From contig NC_084489.1 in NCBI RefSeq assembly GCF_030035675.1, positions 13,963,001 to 14,027,000 of the forward strand: DNA of 64,000 bases, read 5' to 3'. The translations under genes and the position numbers were made by a program. The notes under the pieces are model-generated. The model saw only the letters and a list, made by a program, of their open reading frames with translations. It did not search any database and had not been told where the DNA came from. Positions within the stretch are counted from its first letter, which is position 1. Each line of letters starts with the position of its first letter. The stretch is from Rhineura floridana. Lineage: Eukaryota; Chordata; Lepidosauria; Squamata; Rhineuridae. Below are positions 33,870-44,800 of the stretch, one piece after another.

Positions 33870-35320
33870 TCCTTTACACGTCTACTCAGAAGTTAGCCCC
33901 ATTGAGTTCAATGGGACATACTCCCACATGAGTATGTATACAATTGCAGCCCAAAAACGTGCATCTGGTGAAGTAAGCCCTTACCTATGCGAATGCTCAT
34001 TCTACAGTAAATGTGTCCTCCCTTAAAGTGCCAAAAGACTCATTACTCTGCAAGATTTGACCACAGCTTATCTGTTGGAATGTATCATTGCGACATTAGC
34101 TCTCATTATCAAAAGAGCCATTTTATATTTATTTTATTTGCTGGCATTTACAGCAGGTATTTAAAGGGAAATATTTTGTTGGGTGTTTGCCAGCTGATTA
34201 TGGTGAATGGGTCTGCCCCTGCTGTTTTGCCTACAATGACTCCAGATGTGAAACAGGAATGTGATTAAAGAGCCTTAATATTCTTTTAATGACTGTGTGG
34301 TCTCCTGAATTGGACAATGTGCCTGCAGGGGTGGAGTCTGGAATGAGTTGCCTGTGCAGTGTGCAGTGTGGCACAGTTTGTATTGAAACAGGCAGTGAGA
34401 GTGAAAGTGAGATAGCTGAGAGATCTAGCTGGAGCTAGCTGAAACTTTGGGGTACAGCCCAAATTGCTCTCTGGGAGTCAGTAGGCATGCCTATCTCCAG
34501 TTATGCTGTACTTGTAAATTTGTAGATAAAGCAAATATTACAAAGTCTCTGGGCATTCTTACCAAACTCAAATGAAATCTAGTGGATGTATTATGTTTTA
34601 ATTTGTAACCTGCTCTGAAATTGTTCACAGTGAAGGGCAGGATAGATGTACTTTTGGTAAATTAATAATAAAGTAAATCAAGTAGTGCTGTCCTTGGAAT
34701 CTTTCACCACTCAAGGTGAGCATGTAACAATATGACTCCTACTAGGGCAGCCTCTGGCACCCTCCAGCTGTTTGGGGCTGCAATTTCCATCTGCTGCAGC
34801 CAGCCCAGACATAGTAAAAAAAACCTCTGGAGGGTGCCAGGTTGGCAAAGGCTGTACTAGAATAATAAGAACAAAATTCTTTTAATTATGGAGGAGTAGG
34901 TTTGTGTCAAGACTCAAGAGAAGGCTTGGACATTGCAGGGACCCCTAGACAGGGGTATGGTACAATACAGTGGGCCAAAAAAAGGGGGGGAAATGAAAGA
35001 TGGGCTGTTTTCTGTGTGATCCACATACTCAAAGAAATGCACTGTATCTTTCTTCCATAAGATTCCTGTTAGTGGAGATGCAGCTATTGAACTTTTTGCC
35101 CCACCACAAGGCTGGGCACAAGTACAGCCGTTTATTTTTTCCCCACAGGAATGAATGGCTGCCATTTACTTATATCGAAGATAGTAAATCAGTGCATTCA
35201 AAGACATATTGGAGTTCAGACGAAACCACGTCCTGTTCATAGTGGTGACATCATTGTCTAGGGCAGGAGGCTGTGTTCCAGACTTGAATGCATTCAGTCT
35301 GTTCCACAGAACTCCATGAA
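33870..35320. other. 3' flank of the four-pass gene
   Basis: A dispersed palindromic repeat at 33870-33955 (CATTGAGTTCAATGGGACATACTCCC) starts nine bases after the stop codon, so it probably forms part of the 3' UTR. A possible polyadenylation signal AATAAA is at 34667-34672. A palindromic MITE-like pair is at 34746-34850. No further gene seen. Confidence 0.5.
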
Positions 35321-35325
35321 AACTA

Positions 35326-35553
35326 CAGTAGGGCCCTGCTTATACGGCGGGTTAGGGACCAGGCCCCCATCATAAAGCGGAAATCGCCGTAAAGCGGAAC
35401 CCATTGACTATAATGGGTCGCGCCGTGCGAAAATGATGCCAAAATGCCGCAAAAGCGCAAAATTGGCTTTAAAACGGGGAATTTCCCCTAATTGAAAGCC
35501 GCCGCATCAGCGGAACACCGGAAAATGGAGCGCCGTAAAGCGGGGCCCTACTG
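35326..35553. mobile_element. Palindromic MITE with TA target duplication (mariner/pogo-like)
   Basis: Ends CAGTAGGGCCCTGCTTATAC and AAAGCGGGGCCCTACTG, flanked by TA on both sides. The interior is CpG-rich with repeated GCCGTAAAGCGG modules. The TA duplication and CAGT-type ends suggest a Tc1/mariner superfamily element; it carries no transposase. Confidence 0.8.
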
Positions 35554-35559
35554 TATTCA

Positions 35560-36950
35560 GAAATGGCCCTGCCTGCATAGCCCCAACCTTTCATCTGTGC
35601 TTTCATGGCCCATCATATTGTGATGCTTCTGTGTGGTGGAACTTGATGAAACCACCTTCTTATAGATTTTGATGGTGGCAGGTTTGTATTTTAACTTTCT
35701 GTCTTGAAATTTGGGGTGTTACCATCAGTCAAAAGCTTGTATTTCTTCTGCAAAAGCTCAGCATTCTGAAGACATAATTGTGTCTGTCCAGGTCTCCACT
35801 GAAACATTAATTTCTGAACAACAAAATCAATGGGATCTAGATGTTAAAATGTAACATTTCTCAGTTATTTTTGTGCTCCATGTCTTCTTTTTTAAGTGAC
35901 AGCAGAATGAAACGTCATCCTAAAAAAGCTTTGCATTCTGAATAACAAGCATTTGTCAAAACTCTGTGTTGTTACAAAATCTCAACCTAGCTTTTCTTCC
36001 TCCAAGCTATGGCCACACTAGAGATTCTCCTCTGGTGCAATGTGGCTGGAAGCTGGAGGAAGGATTGCAAGTACACATTGTACTTCCTGTATCAGGGAGA
36101 CCATTGAGTAAGGCAACTTGGTGACAACACTGTTTCTGATCAAGGCTGCACTTTGGTTTGGTAGCACAGGGACCATTGCTTAATTTGTAGGGACATAAAT
36201 GCTGGGATGTCATGGAAAGCACAGAGGACACCAGTCAGGAAGCTATTCAAGAACTTCATTGTTTGAAATAGGAACAGAACCATTTGGATTGGTGGCATAC
36301 AGTACCTAGTGCTTAATTTATAGAAAAAGTGATCTAGTTAGCCATTGTGAGAGCAGGATGCTGGCCTAGATGGGCCGCTGGCCGGATCCAGCATGCTTCT
36401 CTTATGTGATGGTGGGACTCAACTCTGTGTGAACAGACAACTTCTGATCTGGAAATCTGTCCCTAATCTGTCTATATACTCAACTGAGAAAGAAAACAAC
36501 CAAGAAATCTTAGAGACTCTTATGGCACTTTGTTAAGACACATCTGATAAGATGGACTTTAATTCTACAAACGCTTATGCTTAGAATGGAACTAGTTAAT
36601 CCATGGTGCTACATCGGACTCTGCTGTTTTTGCTGCAATGGGCTAAAATGGCTACCCCCCCCCACCCCCCGGAAGTTTTTATAGTTGTGCATGCTGGTCA
36701 TGCTTCGGGGCACTTTTATCTATTCAGGAACAGTGCTTATCATCCACAATCTGAGCACTCAGGAAATTATAAAGCCTGGTCTTCAGGGTTTTATGGGGTG
36801 CTATAGGATTGTGGAGTTGGTCTGGATCATGTCTTTAGGTCCCTTTTCAACCTCTGATTTGGAAACTGTTGAGTTGTAGAAGAGAAACATGTTCTACTGA
36901 TCAAACAAGTTCCTTATATAAGTTAATAGTCCTGGCTGAGTTAGTTTTTT
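35560..36950. other. Intergenic stretch between the four-pass gene and RP9
   Basis: Unique AT-rich sequence except for a CR1 tail piece at 36335-36412 (GAGAGCAGGATGCTGG, TAGATGGGCC). Short open frames here show no domain. Confidence 0.5.
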
Positions 36951-37322
36951 GTTTTAATTGTTTTTTGATTATTAACTTTTTTTGATACAGAATTACACAT
37001 TTACAGCCTCCAAACATGAGTACTGCTTGACATAAAAAGAAAAATTACATAACCAGAACAAACCTGAAACTCCCTCCTCCCATCTGCTGCAGAATATTGA
37101 ATTTAAAGCCCATATATAACAGAGACCAGAAAATTCTTAAGATAAAAAAACAAATATAGGACACATACATATATCAATATGAGTTTTTAAAGCACCTATC
37201 ATTGTCTATCAACTTATAAATACTAAAACAAAAAAGACAAAATTAACTCACATACAATGTTAGGCATTCCAGATTCGAGCGTAATGTGGTGGAGGCTCTC
37301 TACCATGTTCTTTTTGATTTAT

Positions 37323-37438
37323 CAGAGCTTGGAAAAGTTACTTTTTTGAACTACAACTCCCATCAGCCCCAGCCAGCATGGCCACTGGATTGGGCTGATG
37401 GGAGTTGTAGTTCAAAAAAGTAACTTTTCCAAGCTCTG
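37323..37438. mobile_element. Near-perfect hairpin MITE, hAT-like ends
   Basis: The 116-bp unit starts CAGAGCTTGGAAAAG and ends CTTTTCCAAGCTCTG. The two arms of about 46 bp are identical over their whole length, leaving a loop of about 24 bp. No target duplication is visible at either side. Confidence 0.9.
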
Positions 37439-37532
37439 CATAGACTATAAATGGATACCATGTTTCATAGAAATTGTCTTTCTTGGTGATACCTGTTGGC
37501 TTGTGTGCGTTGTTGTGTGAAACAGCATACAT

Positions 37533-37913
37533 TACGTTGGAGTTAAGTTGAGCAAGAAACTTCTTCAGAGCATGTTAAGAGTCTTTATTGAAAGACATTA
37601 AGGCCAGAGGCTTAAGAGTAAATACATGTAGAGATTCTTCAGTGTACCCTTCTGGTACATCTCTCTCCATAGCTAAACACAAAAGACAGCCTCTCAGCTC
37701 AGAGGCATAATTCAGAAGAACAACAACACACAGACTCTGTTAGAACTTTCCCAGTCGCTATCAGATGGCTACCATAGCAACGACCCTGGCAGTCCATTCC
37801 CAGACAGGGCATAGACATAACTCCCCCTTAACCACAGTTACGTCTTCAAACTTGCAGGCTTCATGGAAAACTACTAGAGACAGTAATGCCTACTGGTCAC
37901 CAGCCCAACAATA
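37533..37913 (-). mobile_element. Putative solo LTR (endogenous retrovirus-like)
   Basis: On the minus strand the unit opens TGTTGGGCTGG, has CAATAAAGACTC as a polyadenylation signal near its 3' end, and closes at CTCCAAC. It is about 380 bp and non-coding, and it interrupts an L1 fragment, so it is younger than that copy. No internal viral genes are present. Family and exact ends are uncertain. Confidence 0.5.
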
Positions 37914-38935
37914 CCTTGGGATACTCTCAATTTGATCGTTAATTTTTCCATGAAAGCAAGATACCATGTTTTCCTATACCAATAATCCACTGTAGCTCCT
38001 TGTAATGTTTTCCATTGTGTAGCTATAGTAGTTCTGGTGGCCATCAGTAAATGGACTGATAGAGTTTTGTAGATTATACCTTTGTTTGCTTCTTCAAATA
38101 GATTCAGCACCGCCAGTTGTGGTGTTCTGTCTATTTGTTTGGAGATGACTATTTCATTAAAGATTAAAGTCCAAAATTTTTGTACTGAGGCACACTCCCA
38201 CCACATGTGGTGGTAAGTTCCAGCCATCATACATCCTCTCCAACATCTGGGGGAGTGTATCCGATTAATTCGAAATAGATGTACTGGTGTTAAATACCAT
38301 CTGTGAGCTGAGTTAGGGTTTTTTTGTTTGCTTGATGGGCCAATCTGCATATCAAATAATGTAGTGCAGAGTAGTCCTGTTGCTATTGGAACTTTTTAAG
38401 GAGAGAGGCCTCCTCTCCACTCATCTGGCTGGAGTTGCCTCTTATTCTGGAGCCAAGAAGTGTTAAGAGTTAGTGTAGGCAAAGCTGGAAGCTAAAAAGG
38501 CACAGAGAGGCTTGCTTGCTCTTCTGTGCTGAACCCCAAGCCATGGCTCTGGGGACTCCCCTAGAAACCTAATGGGGAAGCAAGATCTGTTGGACTGTTG
38601 ATGCTAGGAGCACCTCCATCTTACACTCAGGGTGTAAATACTGGGCTCCTGGGAGAAAAGGTGGGATATAAATCAAATAAATAAATAAACAAACCATATA
38701 TCATCTAGACACCACAGCCTCTGCTGACCTTCATCTCAAGGAAACCAAAACCCTGAGTAACCACAGGAACCCCTGGAAGTCTTGCGCTGCTCGGAAATTG
38801 GAGTGTGCAGAACACAGGCTTTCCTTTAGGGCAACCATGTGTATTATTTCAGTTGTGAGACACAGCATTAACATTTCTCTCCCTCCTTCCCCAACTGCCA
38901 TTCATTGTTTTACAAGTGTTTCTACATTCCTTATA

Positions 38936-39370
38936 TGTTTTATTTATTAATTATTTAATTTATTTATTATTTGATTTATATCCCGCCCTTCCTCCCAGCA
39001 GGAGCCCAGGGCGGCAAACAAACGCTAAAAACACTTTAAAACATCATAAAAGACATTGAAATGGAAATGGATTCAAGTCGATCATGACTTATGGCGACCC
39101 TATGAATAGGGTTTTCATGGTAAGCAGTATTCAGAGGTGGTTTACCATTGCCTTCCTCTGAGGCTGTGACTTGCCCAAGGTCACCCAGTGAGCTTCATGG
39201 CTGTGTGGGGATTCAAACCCTGGTCTCCCGGGTCATAGTCCAACACCTTAACCACTACACCACACTGGCTCTCATAAAAGACCTTAAAATACATTAAAAC
39301 AAAATAACATTAAAAACATTTTTTAAAAAAGCTTTAAAAACATCTTATTTTTAAAAAAGCTTTAAAAACA
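38936..39370 (-). mobile_element. L2-type LINE 3' UTR, split by a SINE
   Basis: Starts with TTTATTTATT repeats, then TATATCCCGCCCTTCCTCCC and GGAGCCCAGGGCGGCAAACA, the common L2 tail of squamates. It is interrupted at 39055-39271. Similar tails lie at 38640-38695, 40065-40135, 42030-42300, 48449-48500 and 49965-50010. Confidence 0.75.
39055..39271 (-). mobile_element. tRNA-derived SINE nested in an L2 tail
   Basis: Full-length copy flanked by the 11-bp duplication TCATAAAAGAC (39044-39054 and 39272-39282), both within L2 sequence. On the plus strand it runs from GGATTCAAGTCGATCATGAC to the B-box complement GGATTCAAACCC. Confidence 0.9.
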
Positions 39371-40794
39371 TATTATTAAAGAGCAAAGATGTTAGAGCAA
39401 ATAACCAAACAAAAATGTTTGCCAAACTCAATTTAAAAAAGAATAGTCTGAGCATGTGCATATTTCATATTTCAAACTCAATAAAATCATAGCATCATCA
39501 GGAGTAGAGGAATGAAAATGGAGTTGGTTCTGCTGCCTGATGAACAGGCCCATAGGCAGTCTAAAACAACTGGTGGTGGGCAAAAAAAAAATGGGAAAGA
39601 AAAAAACTAATAAATTAATAATTTTTTGTAAGAAAATGGGGGACCAGAAAATTTTACAGGGCGTGTCCCCCTAGCCCCACTGGCTACAGGCGTGCTGATG
39701 GATTGAGGAGGAGTGTGGATGTCCAGGGTCTCGGGGTCTTAGATACTTAATTTTAGGGAGCCAGGTCCCAGCAGGGTCCCTATGTCTCTGGTGTCCTATA
39801 AGCCAATCAGCATGAAAGGGGAGTGTGCCAGCCGCTGAAAGGAGTCTTCTAATTTGATTCCTTGTCATTTCCTGCTGATTGGAGCCAATCAAAGTGAAAG
39901 GAGTTCCCATTAGTTCCTACTTCAAAAAGTCAAGTTGTGGAGAGTGAGAATTCTGTAACTACAGAAGAAGAGACAGTGAATCCTGATAATCCTGATGATT
40001 AACGTTGTTTTGTTTTAATGTATTTTAAGCTCTTTTCATGATGTTTTAAAGTGTTTTTTGTGTTTCTGTTTGCTGCCCTGGGCTCCTGCTGGAAGGAAGG
40101 GCAGGGTATAAATAAAATAATAAATAAATAAAATAAATAACAGTACCCCATCAGCATCATCAAGCAGTTTGGTAGCAGCAGGAGAAAAATGTGTAGATAC
40201 TGAATCCAGTAATTCAAGCAATATCTCTTGACAGTGAGAAGGGACAATCAAATGGTGGCAGTGATGGAGAAGCAGAAAGAAGTATTCAAATTTGGTCAGA
40301 TTATTCTATAATCTTAGAAGGTTGTATAATCTTAGAAGGGGGCATGACTGTGACTATTATGAAGGAACCCTGCACTTCTGAATTTGCCACTACACTACTG
40401 GGAATAAGCACAATTTTCTTGTAGAAAAGGATCGTATATATTTAAAGTGAAAATGACCAAGCATCTGTAATCCTGAACATGCCCAACTGGGTGCTCCTTG
40501 ACTACGAAATGTTTTTAAAAATAAGAAAAGAGAAAGCATGCTAAAGCCATTTGCCTGTGCCCCATCCCTGCTGCTCTCTGAGAGGTCAATGGGGCAGTGG
40601 TATAGTGGAGCAGGGAAGATGCGCTGCCACTTTCAAAGCAGGGGCAGTGAGCTAGCCATCTCCAGGGTCGCTGTTTGCCAATCCTCTGCATGCCAAATAA
40701 AGCTTTTCTCAGAGAGAAGCCTGGACAAAGGAAGAGATGGTTAAGGATTAAGCTGCCACTTGAATTCTGAAAAATTCCCAAATCCCTATTTTTA

Positions 40795-41010
40795 GTGGTG
40801 TGTAGTGGTTAAGGTGTTGGACTACGACCTGGGAGACCAGGGTTCGAATCCCCACGCAGCTATGAAGCTCACTGGGTGACCTTGGGCCAGTCACTGCCTC
40901 TCAGCCACAGAGGGACGGAATGGTAAACCCCCTCTGAATATCGCTTACCACGAAAACCCTATTCATAGGGTCGCCATAAGTCAGAATCGACTTGAAGGCA
41001 GTCCATTATT
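40795..41010 (+). mobile_element. tRNA-derived SINE, full length
   Basis: GTAGTGGTTAAGGTGTTGGA, then GGTTCGAATCCCCACGCAGC, and 3' end GGGTCGCCATAAGTCAGAAT. It sits about 0.6 kb upstream of the RP9 start codon. Confidence 0.88.
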
Positions 41011-41379
41011 CCCCATCCCCTATAACCAACCAAAATATCACAAAACAATGAACAAGCGTTTAAGTCCACCAGAGCTTTTCATCAGCCTGATGCCAAGCAA
41101 AGCGAGGGGGCTGTGAGAAAAATGCTGCTTGGTAGTAAAGCCATCATGTTTTAGTCAACGGCTTATTTTTGTTGGTAGAAGGGACGTGGTCGTTAATGTG
41201 GGGTTGTCATGAAGAGCAGCTGCATTTCAGAATGCAGAGATCTATATCGGGTTTCTGCAAGTTTTGGCCTAAAAACAAGTTACATGAATGTGACTCATAG
41301 TCATAGTCATAGGACCCTGTATAGAAAGCTCCTTAAATCAGCTGAAACCTTAATTTGCACCCCTTTGATTTTTCGGTGA

Positions 41380-41860
41380 CGCGTCTGCCCGCGGCGATGA
41401 TCTGTAAAAAAAACAACCCCTCTTCGTCCCTCTGATTTGGAGGTGGAGAAGGAGGGGGCGCTGCAGAGGATGAGGCAGCCTCGGCTGGCCGGAGGAAGTG
41501 CCTGCTTCGCCTTCGCCTGGAAGTGGTAACGAGAGAGGCGTGCGAAGCGGGGCTGAGCTAGGCTTGGGCGGACTCATCCTCGCTTGCAACGGAGCGTCGG
41601 CTCTCTTTCGCACCCCGCGAATGCCCACCATGTCCCAGGCGAGCAGACGCGAGGAGGCCAGGAGCAGCAGCAGCAGCAGCAGCCTTAAGCGGCATCGGAG
41701 CCACAGCGAGTCCTTGCCAAGCCCCAGCTCGAGTAGGGGCAGCAAAGGGCACGAGCGGAAGGAGCAGAAGAGGAAGAAACGCGAAGTACAGCAGATCCAG
41801 CAGATTCAACATCTGGAATCCTTGTAAGGCGGCTTCTCTGTCTATAACGTTTTTGTCTCA
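41380..41860. promoter_or_regulatory. CpG-rich promoter region of RP9
   Basis: A GC- and CpG-rich block around RP9 exon 1 within AT-rich DNA, typical of a housekeeping promoter. No TATA box is visible. Confidence 0.6.
41630..41823 (+). CDS. RP9: RP9 coding exon 1
   Basis: Residues 1-64 plus two bases. MSQASRREEARSSS opens a Ser/Arg-rich segment, and the exon ends IQHLES plus TT before GTAAGG. Confidence 0.9.
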
Positions 41861-44800
41861 TCCTTCCTACGAGGAGACGTATAACTCCGCCCCTATTAGT
41901 CTCACAACAGCTCTGTGATGTAGGCTAGGCTGAAAGACAGTGATCCCTCCAGGGTTACCCATGCGTTGTACTGCTGCGTATTTTGACCTGGATCTACCAG
42001 ACTGATTTAATGCTCTGTCTACCACGTTTATTGATTTATTTACTAAATTTCTATCCTGCCCTTTCTCCCAGAAGGAGCCCAGGGCGGCAGACAAAAACAC
42101 TAAAAGCACTCTAAAATATCTTCAAAACAAAATACTTATTAAAACAAACAACTTTAAAAAGCAACATTAAAAAGCAACTTTAAAAACATCTTCAAAAGCA
42201 ATTGCAGCACAGAAGCAGACTTGGATAAGGTCCCTACTTAAAAGGCTTTTTGAGAGAGGGAGATCTTCAATAGGCGCCAAAAAGATAACAGAGATGGTTT
42301 GCTCTGATTTCCTCTGGATCAAGGATGTTGCTTAACAGAAGAAACAATAGCATAAATGGAAACAGAAGAAACCGAACAGTGCTGGAAAGGCAGGACTGGC
42401 CATCACCAGTCCAACTCCCCATCCCTAACCAACTACCCAGTTAGGCTCCCCATTCCTAATCCCCCACCCAATTCAAACCACAAAAAGCATAGAGCAGGGA
42501 ACCGCTGTAAGGCAAAATGGTCATCCTCCAGATGGCTCCTGCAAAGCAAGCCAAATTGCATGGTCCTGCAAAGGAAGAGAAAGTAAAAAAAAAAGAAAAA
42601 AAAATGTGAACAAACCCACCCATAGAATATTTTAAGGGGTATTTGGGGTGGTGGTGGAAGGAATACTGCTCTATACTACCCAGTGTTGCCACCCTGGGCT
42701 CTTACTGGGAGGAGGTAGGATATAATTTAATTATCGTAATCATCTTATGGCTGGTCCTACGCAGTGCTTTATTATTATTTTCCAAGGAAGAGAAGACTTG
42801 GGTTGGAGACTTCCCAGATGTCCTAAACCCATGTAAGCATTGCTGACTGGCTACTATTAGGCCACTTCCATGCCACTTTGTCACTGTCATGCATAGTCAA
42901 TAGAACTTTATTGTGCCAGTCAAATCTCTGCAAGTCCCCACATTAATCAGTTCTTTTCCTTTGAGATGTATTTTCTGCTACCGTTTAGTTATAACCCATG
43001 CATTTTTGTTTTTTAAAAAATGAGGTGCTGGTACTCATGCCTTGATAAAAATGTGGGTGCCAACACAAAATGGCTGCCATGGGCAGCAAAAAAACAGGTG
43101 CCAGTACTCCATACAAGTGAGTACTTGCACACACAAAAAACCTCGGTTATATCATACGGACATATTACTACGGACATAGCCGTAGTAATGAGAGGTGGCC
43201 TTCCAGCAAGTGATCAGAGGTTTAAATCCTATTTAGTGCTGTTTTTATTTTCCCCTAACTGACTTTGTAGACCAGAGTTATTATTCTGCTGTCAAATTAT
43301 AACAGCCTTCTTATCCATGAAATGATACCACCTTGGGAAGCGTGCCAACAACATTTGTGTGTTGAATCAGTGACACCCATTTTTATTTAATTTTTAAAAG
43401 GAACAGACAGACTGTTCCAACTTGGTACTTCAGTTCTAGCAGTAAAAAAAAAAACTTATGGCATTTGTCATTTGTGGCAAGGTGGTGAAAATAAATAATA
43501 ACAATGCTATTTTTTCAGAGATGGCTACAACTGTTTCAGACAATAAGAATGCTGCTGTGAAATAATTTCGGGACATAGCCATTGTCAGCCAAACTCAGGT
43601 CAAGAATCTGCAGTTAGACTAAACTCTGTAACTTACAGAGTACCTTTTTTGGCTCTTTTAAAATACGATTGGCAGTATATTAAACATAATTCATATCCTT
43701 TTGATGTTATGTTAAGGTGGTCTGATTTATTGAGGAGTCTATTAATATGTCTTATTACACTACTGTTTGGAGCTGATGAGTTAGTTTAGAGATGTTAATA
43801 ATACTGCTTTTTATGCTAGTGATTATGTATTTTACATAATTAATTGCTAAATGCTTTACAATTTTTATGGGAAACATTTTTTTCCACGTCTGTTTGCTGT
43901 GGGGTTTTTTCCCAATTAGTTAAAGTGAACAGGGGGAAGAGTGATATGTGTTTAAAAAACATTATCCCCTCCCCTGTTTTTGTTTCAATTGAATATTCTG
44001 CATTGCTTAAAATTAAACAAAGATACTAAAAGTCTATTTGCAATCTTTTTTCAGCTATGAGAAACTTCCTCCAGGGTTAATTAAGGTAGGTTGGTAGGCT
44101 GTATAATTGTTATTTAATAAAATAAAATAGACCAATTTTATAAGTTACATATTTATACAATTTTAAACCACTTAATATAAAAGGAACTCTCTCAGTGGTT
44201 TACATAATTGAAGGGAACAATATAAATTCATATAAAAATACAACATTCAGATAAGACTGCTTAAGAACTAAATAAAAGCAGAGTAAAACTAGACAGCATA
44301 GATAAAACTGAGCAATGCACAAAAACAAAAAAAATAAGAACTAGGAATTTTGAATTGAGTCCAAAAAACTCTTAGGTAAACATATTATGTATTTAAGAGT
44401 TGTTTAAAGCTGGTTAGTATCTCTGCCTCTTGATCTACCCAGAAGAGGGTATACCAAAGACTGTGTGCTACCCTCAAGAAACCCCGCTTCCCTGTGGTCA
44501 CCAAGTTTCAAAGGTACAGTTTAAACAGGACTGGCCCAAGACATGTTGCTGTTTCACCCATAGCAGCATATGGTGCCTTCAGCCCCACCCCCCAGCAAGT
44601 CAAGAAGCACACGGTGATGGCCACCAACTTGGATGGCTTTAAAAGAGTATTTCATGGACGTGGAGGATAAGGCTATCAATGGCTATTAGCCACAATGGCT
44701 ATGTTCTGCCTCCACTGTAGGAGGCAGTATGCCTCTGTATATCAGTTACTGGGAATCACAAATGGAGAAAGTGTTCTTGCACTCAGGTCCTGCTTGTGGG

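Larger units (their letters stand above)
36955..38396 (-). mobile_element. L1-type LINE 3' end, interrupted by two insertions
   Basis: The minus strand encodes AHRWYLTPVHLFRINRIHSP, then CWRGCMMAGTYHHMWWEC, the C-terminal zinc-like block of L1/Tx1-type ORF2. The reading is cut by a putative solo LTR at 37533-37913, and the remaining tail by a hairpin MITE at 37323-37438. The 3' UTR runs to a T-rich stretch near 36960 on the plus strand. Confidence 0.75.

Noticed and set aside
37874-38350. 158-residue minus-strand frame as a host gene
   Set aside because: It matches the C-terminal zinc-like block of L1-type ORF2.
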